DNA of 64,000 nucleotides from Flammeovirgaceae bacterium UBA6059 (GCA_002435755.1 DIYH01000014.1:186001-250000); one strand, 5' to 3'; numbered from the stretch's first letter, positions 19,496 through 29,354 are shown. Notes: generated by a model not told the origin, from the sequence alone. Made by a program: numbers and translations.

Positions 19496-20953
19496 ATGAT
19501 CAATCGAATACACTTCTCCTTCTACCTCCTATTTATACTGTTTCTCTCTCTTGAGGCTCGATCACAAGAAAAGAGACCCAACATCATCCTTATCGTAGTG
19601 GACGATATGCGCCATGACGAATGGAGCGGCGGAGGTCACACTTTTCTCAAAACACCCAGCATTGATCGTCTGGCGAGCGAGGGCACCACGTTCACTCGTG
19701 CTTATCATACTGTGCCGCTCTGTTCTCCTAACAGAGCCAGCATACTGACTGGGCAATATCCTTCTCGTCACGGTATCATTGACAACACTTCTCGAAATCA
19801 GGCGAGCTTCATGCTTGACTTATTCCCAAAGTATCTTCAAGCTGAAGGTTATACCACCGCGCATGTAGGCAAATGGCATATGGGCAACAGTCCAAAACCC
19901 AGGCCTGGATATGACTATTGGTTATGCATGGAAGGTCAAGGCAAGACTTATAATCCCCCACTCTATGAGGGCGAAGAACGCATTCAATTCGAAGGTTATA
20001 TCACTGACATATTCACGGATAAGGCGATTGAATTCATCAAACGATCCGCGGATCAACCTTTCTTCCTTTATATAGGTCATAAGGCGATCCACCCGGAAGC
20101 CATCCAGAGAGATGATGGCACAACGGATCTTTCAGTCCCGAAAAAGTTCATCGCCGCTGATCGGCATAAAGGAGCATATAGCACGGCAGATCCCTATCAG
20201 CGCAGTGAGACTTACTCTCCCAATGGCATTGTGGAGGACGGGAAACCGGTGATTGCGAATGCATTTAAAATTCGTCAAGAAACCATGGAGCGTGATGAAA
20301 GATGGGTGGCTGAAATTGACCTTGGAGTCTCTGAAAAAACTATTCAGGATCGTGCCGAGATGATGCTCGGTATTGACGAGAGCACGGAGCGCATCATGAC
20401 TACCCTATCGGAATTGAACATTGATGATAATACCACCATCATCTTCACCAGCGACAATGGGTATTTCTATGGAGAGCACGGCTTCTCCCTAGAAAGGAGA
20501 ATGCCATATGAAGAATCCGTCAAGACACCCTTGATTATCAAATCACCAGGTATCACGCAACCAGAGATGGTCGACGCACTGACATTGTCTATTGACTTAT
20601 CAGCAACTGTATTGGATTTGGCAGGTATTGATCCGCCCCAAACAATACAAGGAACCTCTCTCTTGCCTCTTCTAAACTCTTCTGAAGGTGATATCCGAGA
20701 TGCTGCTTTGATTGAGTACTACAGTAATGAGAATCCATTTCCCTGGACAGCTCAGCTAGATTATCGTGTTGTGGTAACGAATGAATACAAATACATCAAA
20801 TGGCTAAGATTCGATGAAGCTGAACTGTACAATCTAGCAGAAGACCCTACCGAAAAAACCAATCTCATCGATAATCCAGAGTATGAGAGTGTAGCTAAAG
20901 AACTTCATAATCAAATGGAAGATCTACAGCTTAAAGCACTTGGGTTGAGGTAG
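19496..20953 (+). CDS. Exported sulfatase (family S1)
   Basis: 485 residues with a signal peptide (about 1-23). Metal ligands are DD at 36-37. The formylglycine motif is CSPNR with C76 as the residue to be oxidised, followed by ASILTGQYPSRHGI. HVGKWHMG, GHKAIHPEA and TSDNGYFYGEHG supply further active-site residues. The C-terminal part has the YKYIKW/LYNLAEDPTEKTNL subdomain typical of polysaccharide sulfatases. It hydrolyses sulfate esters, and marine Bacteroidota use such enzymes on algal or host glycans. No formylglycine-generating enzyme is in view. It follows the P450 gene by 88 bp and converges with the OPT transporter gene. Confidence 0.94.
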   Translation: MINRIHFSFYLLFILFLSLEARSQEKRPNIILIVVDDMRHDEWSGGGHTFLKTPSIDRLASEGTTFTRAYHTVPLCSPNRASILTGQYPSRHGIIDNTSRNQASFMLDLFPKYLQAEGYTTAHVGKWHMGNSPKPRPGYDYWLCMEGQGKTYNPPLYEGEERIQFEGYITDIFTDKAIEFIKRSADQPFFLYIGHKAIHPEAIQRDDGTTDLSVPKKFIAADRHKGAYSTADPYQRSETYSPNGIVEDGKPVIANAFKIRQETMERDERWVAEIDLGVSEKTIQDRAEMMLGIDESTERIMTTLSELNIDDNTTIIFTSDNGYFYGEHGFSLERRMPYEESVKTPLIIKSPGITQPEMVDALTLSIDLSATVLDLAGIDPPQTIQGTSLLPLLNSSEGDIRDAALIEYYSNENPFPWTAQLDYRVVVTNEYKYIKWLRFDEAELYNLAEDPTEKTNLIDNPEYESVAKELHNQMEDLQLKALGLR

Positions 20954-20961
20954 TTATAGCC

Positions 20962-22887
20962 CTACTCTTTCTTTGCTGCATTCTTCACCGTATTGTAGAG
21001 GTAGAACAAGATAAGTCCTAATAAAGCTAATCCAAGAAGACTTCCGCCAAGAGGCTCATCGGAGATAGCAATGTTCAAGCCTAGAGTTGCTAGTAAAGCA
21101 ATAAGAATACCCATCAGCGCTTCTCCAGTAATCAAGCCTGAGGCGATTAGGAGACCTGCATTAGAAGCCTTGTCGATGCTTGCCTGATTCTTGATTTGTT
21201 TGTAGCCTTGCTCAAGGGCCCAGGCAATTACACCACCTACAAAAATGGCTGAATCCAGCTCAAAAGGCAAGTACAGTCCAACCGCAACAGCCAGCACCGG
21301 CATTCTAAAATTGGAATTGATGCTCTTGAGATATTGATCTGCAATTATGATGGCAACACCAATACCCGCACCGATTGAAATGATGGTCCAGGGTAGCTTA
21401 CCGCCGAATATGCCTGTCGCCACACTCATCATTAAAGTTGCTTGAGGTGCAGTGAGTGGGTTTGGATGTTCAGGAGTTGGGCTACCAATACCTTTTGATT
21501 CAAGAAGAAGGTTGAGAACAGGTGCAATTAACAATGCCCCGGCAATTACACCGATCATCTGCATCACTTGTTGATTACGAGGAGTAGCGCCTAAGACATG
21601 CCCAGCTTTGAGGTCCTGCATGTTATCACCCGCAATAGCCGCCGCACAGCAAACGACTGCACCTACCAGAATAGCACCAGCAGCTCCCCTGCTTGGATCA
21701 CTGGTACCCATAAGCAATAACAGTAACAAGGCCGTTGACAGTATGGTGGCTATGGTAACACCGGATATAGGATTATTAGAGCTACCTACAAGTCCAGCCA
21801 TATATCCCGCCACAGCAGAAAAGAGGAATCCAGCCAAGACCATCACCAATGCCATGAACAGCGTAATGGGTACATTCTCAATGATCGATAAATAGATAAA
21901 GAAGATGGGAACGATTAGAATGCCAATGCCCATTAAGACCCAAGACATTGGGGTATCTAGTTCGGTTCTCAAAGTATCCTCAAGCTTCTGGGCGCCTTCT
22001 TTGAAGGCCTTGATGCCACTAGAAAAAGCTGTGCCTAGAGCCGATCTCAGACTTAGTAACGCCCATAGTCCACCCACTATCATTGCCCCTACACCGAGGT
22101 ATCTGATCTGCGCACTCCAAATGGCACCACCAATAGCTTCCGCACTTCCTACTTCTGGAGCCCCATTGATTAAGATATAAATTGGGATACCTAGATACCA
22201 GCTGATCGCCCCTCCTAAGAATACTAAAAAGGCGATGTTCAAACCAACGATATAGCCCACGGCTACCAATGCTGGCGAGAGATTTAAACTGAAATAGAGA
22301 TAGTATTTCTCTTGCAACAAAGCTGCCTTCTCAAACAGACCATCCCACAATCGAAGTGCTTCATTACCAAACTTAAAGATGGCCCCAATCAAACTACCGA
22401 AGACAAGATACTTCACAGAGTCTCCACCCTTCTCTCCGGTCTTCAATACTTCCGCCGTAGCAACGCCCTCAGGGAACATCAGCTTTTCTTTTACGATCAA
22501 AGCACTTCGCAGCGGTATTGTAAACAACACTCCAAGCACTCCACCACATATGGAGATCAATGTTGTTTCCAGGTAATTAAACTCTTGCCAATAACCCATA
22601 ATAACAAGCGCTGGTATCGTGAAGATAACCCCAGCGGCCAAAGACTCACCAGCTGAAGCAGCAGTCTGTACCATATTATTCTCTAGGATATTCGAGTCTT
22701 TGAAAGCCTTCAAGATCGCCATCGATATCACAGCCGCTGGTATGGATGCTGATACCGTCAAACCAGAGAACAAACCGAAATAGGCATTGGCGGCACCAAG
22801 TACTACCGAGAGTAGAGCGCCGATAATGATGGAGCGAAAAGTTAGTTCGGTGAGCTTGGTAGTCGGGCTGATGTAAGGTTGATCCAT
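20962..22887 (-). CDS. OPT-family oligopeptide/metal-chelate transporter
   Basis: 641 residues with about 15 hydrophobic segments. The N-terminal TFRSIIIGALLSVVLGAANAYFGLFSGLTVSASIPAA and MFPEGVATAEVL blocks are diagnostic of the oligopeptide transporter superfamily. The length is typical of bacterial members. It is an inner-membrane proton-coupled importer; known family substrates are small peptides, glutathione and iron-siderophore complexes. A gamma-glutamyltransferase gene lies about 3.5 kb away, so glutathione-derived peptides are conceivable, but this is only neighbourhood inference. It is divergent from the second propeller gene. Confidence 0.92.
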   Translation of the reverse strand: MDQPYISPTTKLTELTFRSIIIGALLSVVLGAANAYFGLFSGLTVSASIPAAVISMAILKAFKDSNILENNMVQTAASAGESLAAGVIFTIPALVIMGYWQEFNYLETTLISICGGVLGVLFTIPLRSALIVKEKLMFPEGVATAEVLKTGEKGGDSVKYLVFGSLIGAIFKFGNEALRLWDGLFEKAALLQEKYYLYFSLNLSPALVAVGYIVGLNIAFLVFLGGAISWYLGIPIYILINGAPEVGSAEAIGGAIWSAQIRYLGVGAMIVGGLWALLSLRSALGTAFSSGIKAFKEGAQKLEDTLRTELDTPMSWVLMGIGILIVPIFFIYLSIIENVPITLFMALVMVLAGFLFSAVAGYMAGLVGSSNNPISGVTIATILSTALLLLLLMGTSDPSRGAAGAILVGAVVCCAAAIAGDNMQDLKAGHVLGATPRNQQVMQMIGVIAGALLIAPVLNLLLESKGIGSPTPEHPNPLTAPQATLMMSVATGIFGGKLPWTIISIGAGIGVAIIIADQYLKSINSNFRMPVLAVAVGLYLPFELDSAIFVGGVIAWALEQGYKQIKNQASIDKASNAGLLIASGLITGEALMGILIALLATLGLNIAISDEPLGGSLLGLALLGLILFYLYNTVKNAAKKE

Positions 22888-23266
22888 GACTTGCTTGATT
22901 AATTAAGGTCGTTAAAATAACCAATAATCTGAATTAGCCGAGCTGAATTGATAAGCTCTTCGACTTCAATTCTGGTAACCATTAATCAGAAATTGAATTG
23001 ATACTTTAATCAAGTCATCTAATCATTGATACAATCTTACGACTGGAATCACCGCTTTAAATATCTATCCTTATACTTATTGATTATCAATAAGTTATTT
23101 CATTTATACATTCGTTTTTTAGGTAAGCCTAAAATGGAAATAATCATACTTAGACCTATCCTATCTCATTATTGAAGTCAAGAATGGATCACTTATCATA
23201 ATTCCTAATCCATAATTTTATATGCACTAGAAATTAGAGATATTGGAATCTATTAATTAGATCAAA
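22888..23266. other. 379-bp divergent intergenic region
   Basis: This is an AT-rich spacer between the OPT transporter gene (leftward) and the second propeller gene (rightward). It contains a 21-bp near-perfect palindrome listed separately. I see no ORF, tRNA or terminator in it and no convincing TTTG/TAnnTTTG promoter. Confidence 0.6.
23075..23095. promoter_or_regulatory. 21-bp palindrome, candidate operator
   Basis: ACTTATTGAT and ATCAATAAGT are perfect inverted copies separated by a single T. The site is 188 bp upstream of the OPT start and 172 bp upstream of the propeller start, so it is nearly central. Size and symmetry suit a dimeric repressor or activator. No U-tract follows, so a terminator is unlikely. 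Confidence 0.45.
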
Positions 23267-26200
23267 ATGAAATACATCCCCTACCTACTCGTCCTTCTGA
23301 CCACTGCATCATTAGCCCAATCTGACAAACCTTCTGCCTATCATGATGGTATGAAATGGCGATCTGTTGGGCCTTCAAGAGGCGGACGAGCTACTGCCAT
23401 CACCGGTATTCCGCACAATCCATTTACCTTTTTTATGGGTACTACAGGAGGAGGTGTCTGGAAGACTGAGGATGCCGGACTGACTTGGGATAATGTGAGT
23501 GACGGACAAATTCCGGTAGGCTCAATCGGTGCAATAGAGGTCGCACCAAGTGATGATCAAGTCGTCTATGTCGGTACGGGATCCGCAGCGCCAAGAGGAA
23601 ATATCAGTACTGGAATTGGGGTCTTCAAATCGGAAGATGGTGGTGCCAACTGGAAAAAGATCGGTCTCGATAATGCCGGTCAGATCAGTAAAGTCATTGT
23701 TCATCCAGATGATCCCAACGTGCTATGGGTAGCTGCATTGGGTAATGTATTTGGTCCCACCTCGGAACGCGGGATTTTCAAGTCTATAGATGGGGGTAAC
23801 TCATGGAACAAAACACTATTTATCAATGACAGCACAGGAGCTGCTGATCTGGTTATTCATCCTGAGAATCCAAGAATCTTATTCGCTGGTATGTGGCAAG
23901 TGGAACGCAAACCATGGACGCTCATCGACGGAGGCTACAACGGAGGCATATGGAAATCGACAGACGGAGGTGAGAACTGGTCTAAAATAGAAGGCGGCCT
24001 GCCTACTGGATTGCTAGGCAAAATTGGTTTGGCGATCTCCCCCGCTAACCCAAACAGAATGTGGGCGCTTATCCAAACAGCAGTCGAAGAAGATGGTGGT
24101 CTGTATAGATCGGGGGATGGTGGCAAGAGTTGGAAGCGTGTAAGCGGTGATCACCGGGTTCGTCAGCGTGGATGGTATTATACACACATTACAGCCCACC
24201 CGACAGATGAGAATACATTATACTCAAATAACACTCGACTGTATAAATCGATAGATGGTGGAAATACTGTAGGCGAGACTATCTCAACTCCGCACGGTGA
24301 CAATCATGGAATTTGGATCAATCCTAATCATCCTGACATCATGATCAACTGCAATGATGGCGGGGCTAACGTAAGTATCAATGGTGGCAAGAGCTGGAGT
24401 GCTCAGCACAACCAACCCACATCTGAGTTTTATCGCGTGACAGTAGACAACCAATTCCCCTACCGCTTGTATGCTGGTCAGCAAGATAACTCTACAATCA
24501 GCGTTCCTTCTCAGCGACTCTCATCTCTATCCGACACTGAGCACTGGATGGCCATTGGTGGTGGTGAGTCAGCGGATGTTGCTGTCGATCCAAGAGATCC
24601 TAATATTGTTTATGCCAATACCTACAGCGGTGAATTGACTTACACCAATTTGGCCACTGGCGAGGAGCGTCAGATCACAGCTTACCCACACTACACCGAA
24701 GGTACCGAGATGCGTGATCTCAAGTATCGCTTCCAGTGGAACTACCCTATCTTCCTTTCGAAGTACAATCCAGATCATATTTATCAGGGCTCACAATATG
24801 TAATGCGCTCTTCAAACAAAGGTCAATCTTGGGAAATCATCAGCCCTGACCTTACCAGGAATATTGAGAAGTACCAAGACATACCTGGCGGTCCTATTCA
24901 GCATGACGCAACTGGCGTAGAAGTATACTCGAGCATATTCGCGCTAGAAGAGTCGCCTATAGAAGAAGGGGTGATTTGGGCCGGTTCTGATGATGGGCTC
25001 ATCCATGTTACCACGAATGGTGGTCAGGATTGGAAAAATGTTACACCTAAGGGCATTCCTTTTGAGGCGACCATCAACAAGATCGAAGTATCGCTGCATC
25101 AAAAGGGACGAGCCATTGTCGCAGCTTATCACTATCGCTATAATGATTTTAAACCCTATATCTTATTGACCAATGATTATGGGAATACCTGGAAGTCGTT
25201 GACCAATGGACAAAACGGTATCCCAAATAATCATTTCGTTCGTGCCGTAGCTGAAGACACTAAGGTCAAAGGGTTGCTTTATGCCGGAACGGAATTCGGC
25301 GCTTATGTGAGCTACAACGAAGGTGGCCAATGGGAGCCATTGCAGATGAACTTACCAGTAACTCCTATCACAGACATGGAAGCACATATGAATGATCTTG
25401 CGATTAGCACGCAAGGCAGATCATTCTGGATACTAGATGATCTGACGCCACTTCAGGAAAAGGCTGAAGCTGAGAGTGCCAGTGCTTACCTCTACTCACC
25501 TATGCCAGCTTATCGTACCTCGGTTGGTGGATGGTCTGGGCTACCAGCCAATATCAGGTTCTACTTGTCTGAGGAACCTGGTGATGATCATGATTTGAGT
25601 TTGTTCATTCTAGATAGCAAACAAGACACTGTCAAGACTTGGTCATCTAAAGACTTGAAGGACTTGTCTAAAGGAATTAATGACATTAAATGGAATCTTC
25701 AATATGAAGCTCCAGAAATGGCTGAGAACTTCGTTGCAATGGTCTTTAGCGCAAAATCGGCCAGAGGACCGAGAGCCGTACCCGGAAACTACACAGTCGG
25801 GTTATCAAAGGGCAGTGAAGTTCAAACCAAAACTTTAGAAGTGAAAATAGACCCAAGATGGACTGGCATAACTACAGCTGATTTTCGGGCACAGTTTGAT
25901 ATGGCCGTCAAAGTCAGAGATCTCATTGATGAGTCTCAAGATAATATTAGAAACATCAGATCGGTAAGGACACAATTGAATGATATCAGCGATAGAGCGA
26001 TCAAAGCTGGTTACAGCTCATCGATTAAAGAAAGCAGTGATGCTATCATTGAGAAACTAGATGCATTGGAAGAAGATCTCTTTCAAAACAAGATCGAAAC
26101 ATCTCAGGACGAGATCAACTATCCACGTAAGTGGACCAATAATATTGCGAGGCTTTATCAAGTGTTAATAGGTGATGACAACAGACCGACAGGTGGCATG

Positions 26201-26344
26201 ATCGAACGTTGGGAGGACTTATCGAAGGCATACGAAGGATACATCGCCCCTTTAAATGATATCATGGAAAATGACCTCAAGGCGTTTAATGACCTGTTGG
26301 GTCAGGAAAATGTTTCAAGGATAATTGTCAACGGAAGAGACTGA
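23267..26344 (+). CDS. Exported Asp-box (BNR/VPS10-sortilin-like) beta-propeller protein, second copy
   Basis: 1,025 residues with a signal peptide (about 1-17, LAQS). About ten Asp-box motifs appear (KTEDAGLTW, KSEDGGANW, KSIDGGNSW, KSTDGGENW, RSGDGGKSW, RSSNKGQSW and others). These are followed by an Ig-like segment (KGINDIKWNLQYEAPE) and a helical C-terminus. Domain order and length match the gene at 14351, so the two are ancient paralogues. The opening YHDGMKWRSVGPSRGGRATAI is a recurrent start of this exported family. No sorting tail and no catalytic residues are recognised. The role is unknown. Confidence 0.82.
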   Translation: MKYIPYLLVLLTTASLAQSDKPSAYHDGMKWRSVGPSRGGRATAITGIPHNPFTFFMGTTGGGVWKTEDAGLTWDNVSDGQIPVGSIGAIEVAPSDDQVVYVGTGSAAPRGNISTGIGVFKSEDGGANWKKIGLDNAGQISKVIVHPDDPNVLWVAALGNVFGPTSERGIFKSIDGGNSWNKTLFINDSTGAADLVIHPENPRILFAGMWQVERKPWTLIDGGYNGGIWKSTDGGENWSKIEGGLPTGLLGKIGLAISPANPNRMWALIQTAVEEDGGLYRSGDGGKSWKRVSGDHRVRQRGWYYTHITAHPTDENTLYSNNTRLYKSIDGGNTVGETISTPHGDNHGIWINPNHPDIMINCNDGGANVSINGGKSWSAQHNQPTSEFYRVTVDNQFPYRLYAGQQDNSTISVPSQRLSSLSDTEHWMAIGGGESADVAVDPRDPNIVYANTYSGELTYTNLATGEERQITAYPHYTEGTEMRDLKYRFQWNYPIFLSKYNPDHIYQGSQYVMRSSNKGQSWEIISPDLTRNIEKYQDIPGGPIQHDATGVEVYSSIFALEESPIEEGVIWAGSDDGLIHVTTNGGQDWKNVTPKGIPFEATINKIEVSLHQKGRAIVAAYHYRYNDFKPYILLTNDYGNTWKSLTNGQNGIPNNHFVRAVAEDTKVKGLLYAGTEFGAYVSYNEGGQWEPLQMNLPVTPITDMEAHMNDLAISTQGRSFWILDDLTPLQEKAEAESASAYLYSPMPAYRTSVGGWSGLPANIRFYLSEEPGDDHDLSLFILDSKQDTVKTWSSKDLKDLSKGINDIKWNLQYEAPEMAENFVAMVFSAKSARGPRAVPGNYTVGLSKGSEVQTKTLEVKIDPRWTGITTADFRAQFDMAVKVRDLIDESQDNIRNIRSVRTQLNDISDRAIKAGYSSSIKESSDAIIEKLDALEEDLFQNKIETSQDEINYPRKWTNNIARLYQVLIGDDNRPTGGMIERWEDLSKAYEGYIAPLNDIMENDLKAFNDLLGQENVSRIIVNGRD

Positions 26345-26371
26345 ACAAAGCCGTTAAAGGGTCTAGAGATA

Positions 26372-28027
26372 CTAGTTGTTAGATTGGCTCATGTAGCCTT
26401 GGAGATTTCCTTTTTGATCGTAGACTACCTCTATTCCGTTAGGCTTACCAAGGTTGGGTTTCTCTTCAAGCTGGTGCCCCATGTAAGTAAGGTTTTCAAT
26501 GACGGCTTCAGGTAGTCCTGGCTCGTGATAAACGATTCCGTTAGGGTCAAAAGCCACACTGGGTTGACTGAGTGCTACAGATAGTGGTTGACGAAAATCC
26601 GTCATGTTCAACACGACTTGTGCCATCACTTGTGGCATCAGACCACCACCGGGGGTTCCAATTCCAGCTAAGGGCCGACCATTTTTGAAAAGCATGATAG
26701 GGCTGTCCATTACTACTCTCTCCCGACCGGGGTTCGCATCACGTGGGGTATTATCCTGTTCAAAGTTGGCAAACTTGGCACCATTGTTCATCCAAAAACC
26801 TGTTCCTGCCGGCATGAACTTACTGCCAAATACATCACCAAGCGATAAAGTAGCGCTCACCATATTTCCAGCTGCATCCGCCACTACAAAATGAGTCGTG
26901 TTGCTTGCGTCAGAAATGTACTCAAAGTCAAATGGAGGATGAAAAACAGAAGCACTATCTGGACGAATATTCTGTGCCATCCATTGCCAGTAGTCTTTGG
27001 ATAACACTATCCCAGTGTTAGGCAATATGGTATCAATGGAGCCTCCATATCTCAGGTAGGTCCAATAAGCATGCTTGGATACCTCGGCAAACAAATGGAT
27101 GTAAGCACTGGTATTCAATCCAATAGAAGGTAGATTGTAGAGGCCCATCTCACCTACTCCATGCAAAGCAGAAAAACCAGCCGTCGGTGCGCCAGTTGTC
27201 ACCACTTCATAGCCGTTGTAGCTGATGCTGATAGGATCATACCAATTGGCTTCCATAGCACTTAATTCGTCCAGACTTAAGTATCCACCTGCCTGGTTAA
27301 TACCTTCAGCAACCGCTTGAACGATATCACCCTCGCCCCAAACAGCCGCTCCTTGCTTAGCTATTACTTGTAAGCTTCGACCAAGGTCCGCTTGCAGCAA
27401 GCGATCACCTGCTTTCAAGCTAGATCCATCACGACCATAAATCGATTTGGCATAGTCGGAGAACTGCTCAAAACTCTCTTCTATATCATTGCCTAGTACG
27501 CCATCTACTTCGACACCTTCTTTGGCGTATGAAATAGCTGGAGAAAGTAATTCTGGCCAAGCCATTGACCCGTATTCTGAGTGTAACGCTACAAGACCAG
27601 AAAGCAAGTTGGGTGTGGTTGTTGCTCTAGGACCATTTCTGTTGTCGACAGCATTTGGGTTTGAAGGCTTTAAGACCGATTTGTCTAAGTCAGAAGGATA
27701 CTTACCCGAAAAACTCAGAAAACGAGCTTTACCTGTACCCGCATCGAATATGAGCATACTTCCATAGCCCCCCAATCCAGAATGTTGAGGTTCAACAACA
27801 CCTAGGGTAGTAGCAACGGTAACGACAGCATCGAATGCGTTTCCACCTTTCTCAAGAACCAACAACCCTGCTTCAATTGCTAAAGGGTGACTACTGGACA
27901 CTGCTGCTTTACTAAGCTCTTTCGGAGCAGATTGAGCTGGTGAATCACCACTTTGTTGTTCTTGGCTTTGATCGCCACAACTAGTAGTTAGGAATAAGAG
28001 CAAAAAGAATATTGAAGTGAGCCTCAT
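26372..28027 (-). CDS. ggt: Gamma-glutamyltransferase, lipoprotein
   Basis: 551 residues. A lipoprotein signal ends at C17 (LFLTTSC). The Ntn-hydrolase precursor layout is intact. The large subunit comes first, with AVSSSHPLAIEAGLLVLEKGGNAFDA and RATTTPNLLSGL, then the autocleavage/catalytic threonine T377 in NTTHF. The small subunit includes NNGAKF and the GIGTPGGGLMPQ glycine-rich oxyanion region. It cleaves or transfers gamma-glutamyl groups from glutathione and similar peptides, here anchored in the cell envelope. It is separated from the DUF4097 gene by that gene's terminator, so it is probably transcribed on its own. It converges with the propeller gene. Confidence 0.94.
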   Translation of the reverse strand: MRLTSIFFLLLFLTTSCGDQSQEQQSGDSPAQSAPKELSKAAVSSSHPLAIEAGLLVLEKGGNAFDAVVTVATTLGVVEPQHSGLGGYGSMLIFDAGTGKARFLSFSGKYPSDLDKSVLKPSNPNAVDNRNGPRATTTPNLLSGLVALHSEYGSMAWPELLSPAISYAKEGVEVDGVLGNDIEESFEQFSDYAKSIYGRDGSSLKAGDRLLQADLGRSLQVIAKQGAAVWGEGDIVQAVAEGINQAGGYLSLDELSAMEANWYDPISISYNGYEVVTTGAPTAGFSALHGVGEMGLYNLPSIGLNTSAYIHLFAEVSKHAYWTYLRYGGSIDTILPNTGIVLSKDYWQWMAQNIRPDSASVFHPPFDFEYISDASNTTHFVVADAAGNMVSATLSLGDVFGSKFMPAGTGFWMNNGAKFANFEQDNTPRDANPGRERVVMDSPIMLFKNGRPLAGIGTPGGGLMPQVMAQVVLNMTDFRQPLSVALSQPSVAFDPNGIVYHEPGLPEAVIENLTYMGHQLEEKPNLGKPNGIEVVYDQKGNLQGYMSQSNN

Positions 28028-28054
28028 CTCAAGAAATTTGGCGCAATGTTAAAG

Positions 28055-28110
28055 TAAAAAGGCTGTCGACCGGCACTGATCTTGATAAATCAATACTGAT
28101 TGACAGCCTC
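28055..28110 (-). terminator. Rho-independent terminator after the DUF4097 gene
   Basis: Minus-strand stem GGCTGTC/GACAGCC (28102-28108 with 28061-28067) encloses a 34-nt loop that itself can fold (TTGA/TCAA), and a T5 run follows. It lies 20 bp past the stop at 28131. Confidence 0.75.
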
Positions 28111-28130
28111 TAAATATGAGTTCTTGAACT

Positions 28131-29054
28131 CTAGTTTCTGAAAGTAATGTCTCCGGAGGTACTTTTCAAATAAACATCTTCACCTCCTGGATTTCTGATG
28201 ACCATCCTGTCTTCACCTCTTTCTCTACCAATAGTGATGTCTCCAGAGCTCGATCTCGCTTCGAAGCTGAGTTGATCAAGATCCTGATCTGCATAAATAG
28301 TAATATCTCCACTTGTCGCTACGAATGACGAACCTCCTTTTACAACAAGATTACGACCTTCAATATCTCCAGAACTGGCACTCACATCGAACACACCCTG
28401 TACGTCCACCATATCTATTTCTCCAGATGAAGTTCTGCCTCTAAGGTTTCCGGCGATATCCTGGAAACGTACATCACCAGAAGAAGCGTCGAAACGGACA
28501 TTTCCTCCTATATCATAGACACGCTGATCACCTGAGCTTGTCTCCACCTCCAGGTCTCCATCGATACCGTCTATTTTGATATCACCGGAAGACGCTCTGG
28601 CAATCACGTCTCCTTTTACTCTTATGAGTTCAATGTCTCCTGAGCTAGCTTCTATCTTGTGATTAGAAGCGGAGATTCCAGAGATAGAAACGTCCCCACT
28701 GCTATTATCCACCCTAACCATCACATTTGATGGTACTTTAAAGTCTAATCTGGCTTCCATGTCATTCCAGCCCCAATTCCAGCTATTGTTGCGTGGAGAA
28801 ACTACCCATACTCTTACGTGGCTGCCTGACTGCTCATACCTGATTTCATAGTCAAGCTCTTTAGAGGCTCTGATCAGTCCATCGAAATCCAGGGTATTGC
28901 CGGAAGTGCCTTCCATATTGATGTCGCAGAAACTACCGTCGACTTCAAGTGATTCAATATTCTTTAATGAGAAATCGGCTTCAACTAGCGTTCGCTGTGC
29001 GTGTGCTTTGACTGCCAATAAACATATTAGGATAAATGCAGTGATTCTAAACAT
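28131..29054 (-). CDS. Exported DUF4097 beta-solenoid protein
   Basis: 307 residues with a signal peptide (about 1-19, VKAHAQ). From about residue 110 the chain repeats an SSGD(I/V) unit roughly every 15-22 residues. It is predicted to form a right-handed beta-solenoid of the DUF4097/adhesin type. No enzyme motif is visible. DUF4097 proteins in Bacteroidota are exported and often sit beside anti-sigma or PspC-like genes; none is adjacent here. A DUF2807 protein with an analogous SSSG repeat is encoded 4.7 kb away. The gene has its own terminator. A role in surface or envelope sensing is plausible but unproved. Confidence 0.85.
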   Translation of the reverse strand: MFRITAFILICLLAVKAHAQRTLVEADFSLKNIESLEVDGSFCDINMEGTSGNTLDFDGLIRASKELDYEIRYEQSGSHVRVWVVSPRNNSWNWGWNDMEARLDFKVPSNVMVRVDNSSGDVSISGISASNHKIEASSGDIELIRVKGDVIARASSGDIKIDGIDGDLEVETSSGDQRVYDIGGNVRFDASSGDVRFQDIAGNLRGRTSSGEIDMVDVQGVFDVSASSGDIEGRNLVVKGGSSFVATSGDITIYADQDLDQLSFEARSSSGDITIGRERGEDRMVIRNPGGEDVYLKSTSGDITFRN

Positions 29055-29120
29055 AGATTTGAGTTTTTGATACTCTTAACTAGACTACATATAGAAGGGT
29101 CAGGTTGCAAACTGGGGGAC

Positions 29121-29161
29121 AAAAAACAAAAAAGGGTCAAGATTTTCATCTTCACCCTTTT
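29121..29161 (-). terminator. Strong Rho-independent terminator of the predicted RNA gene
   Basis: On the minus strand GGGTGAAGAT (29157-29148) pairs with ATCTTGACCC (29143-29134) with one mismatch and a 4-nt loop. Flanking A/T extends the stem. T6-G-T6 follows. The stop of the nearest upstream protein gene (29460) is about 300 bp away, so the signal most naturally ends a separate transcript. Confidence 0.88.
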
Positions 29162-29350
29162 CATACTAGCCTCACCTTGATGATGCTAGCACGCCAAGAT
29201 ACCGTTCAAAGTCCTTTAAAGTTTTCGCATAGCGAGCTATGTTTCCGCTTCAAGAGCCCCCTTCAGCTTTGCTTTCCAGCACCGTGGTGTTTGGTAAACT
29301 TCCCCCGTCAGAGACCGAACTTTCGTTCAACTGTGTTTCTCTCCCTTGGT
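29121..29350 (-). ncRNA. Predicted structured non-coding RNA, about 230 nt, family not recognised
   Basis: A promoter matching the Bacteroidota consensus, a folded body and a strong terminator line up in a 405-bp gap without a credible ORF. Visible helices on the minus strand are as follows. CCAAG 29349-29345 pairs with CTTGG 29198-29194. AGAGA 29342-29338 pairs with TCTCT 29314-29310 and encloses GAAC-GAAA-GTTC (29328-29317), a GNRA hairpin. AAGTTT 29301-29296 pairs with AAACTT 29224-29219. CATAG-CTCG-CTATG is at 29241-29228. An 8-bp helix joins 29192-29185 to 29170-29163, and the terminator stem follows. I compared by memory with RNase P, tmRNA, SRP, 6S and common riboswitches and found no match to conserved cores; 6S-like RNA cannot be excluded. 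It is probably a trans-acting RNA, since no gene follows the terminator closely. Confidence 0.68.
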
Positions 29351-29354
29351 GATT

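Noticed and set aside
29194..29349. Reading the predicted RNA as RNase P because of GAACGAAAGTTCGG
   Set aside because: The conserved GAGGAAAGTCC core and the 3' ACAGAA block are missing, and 230 nt is too short.
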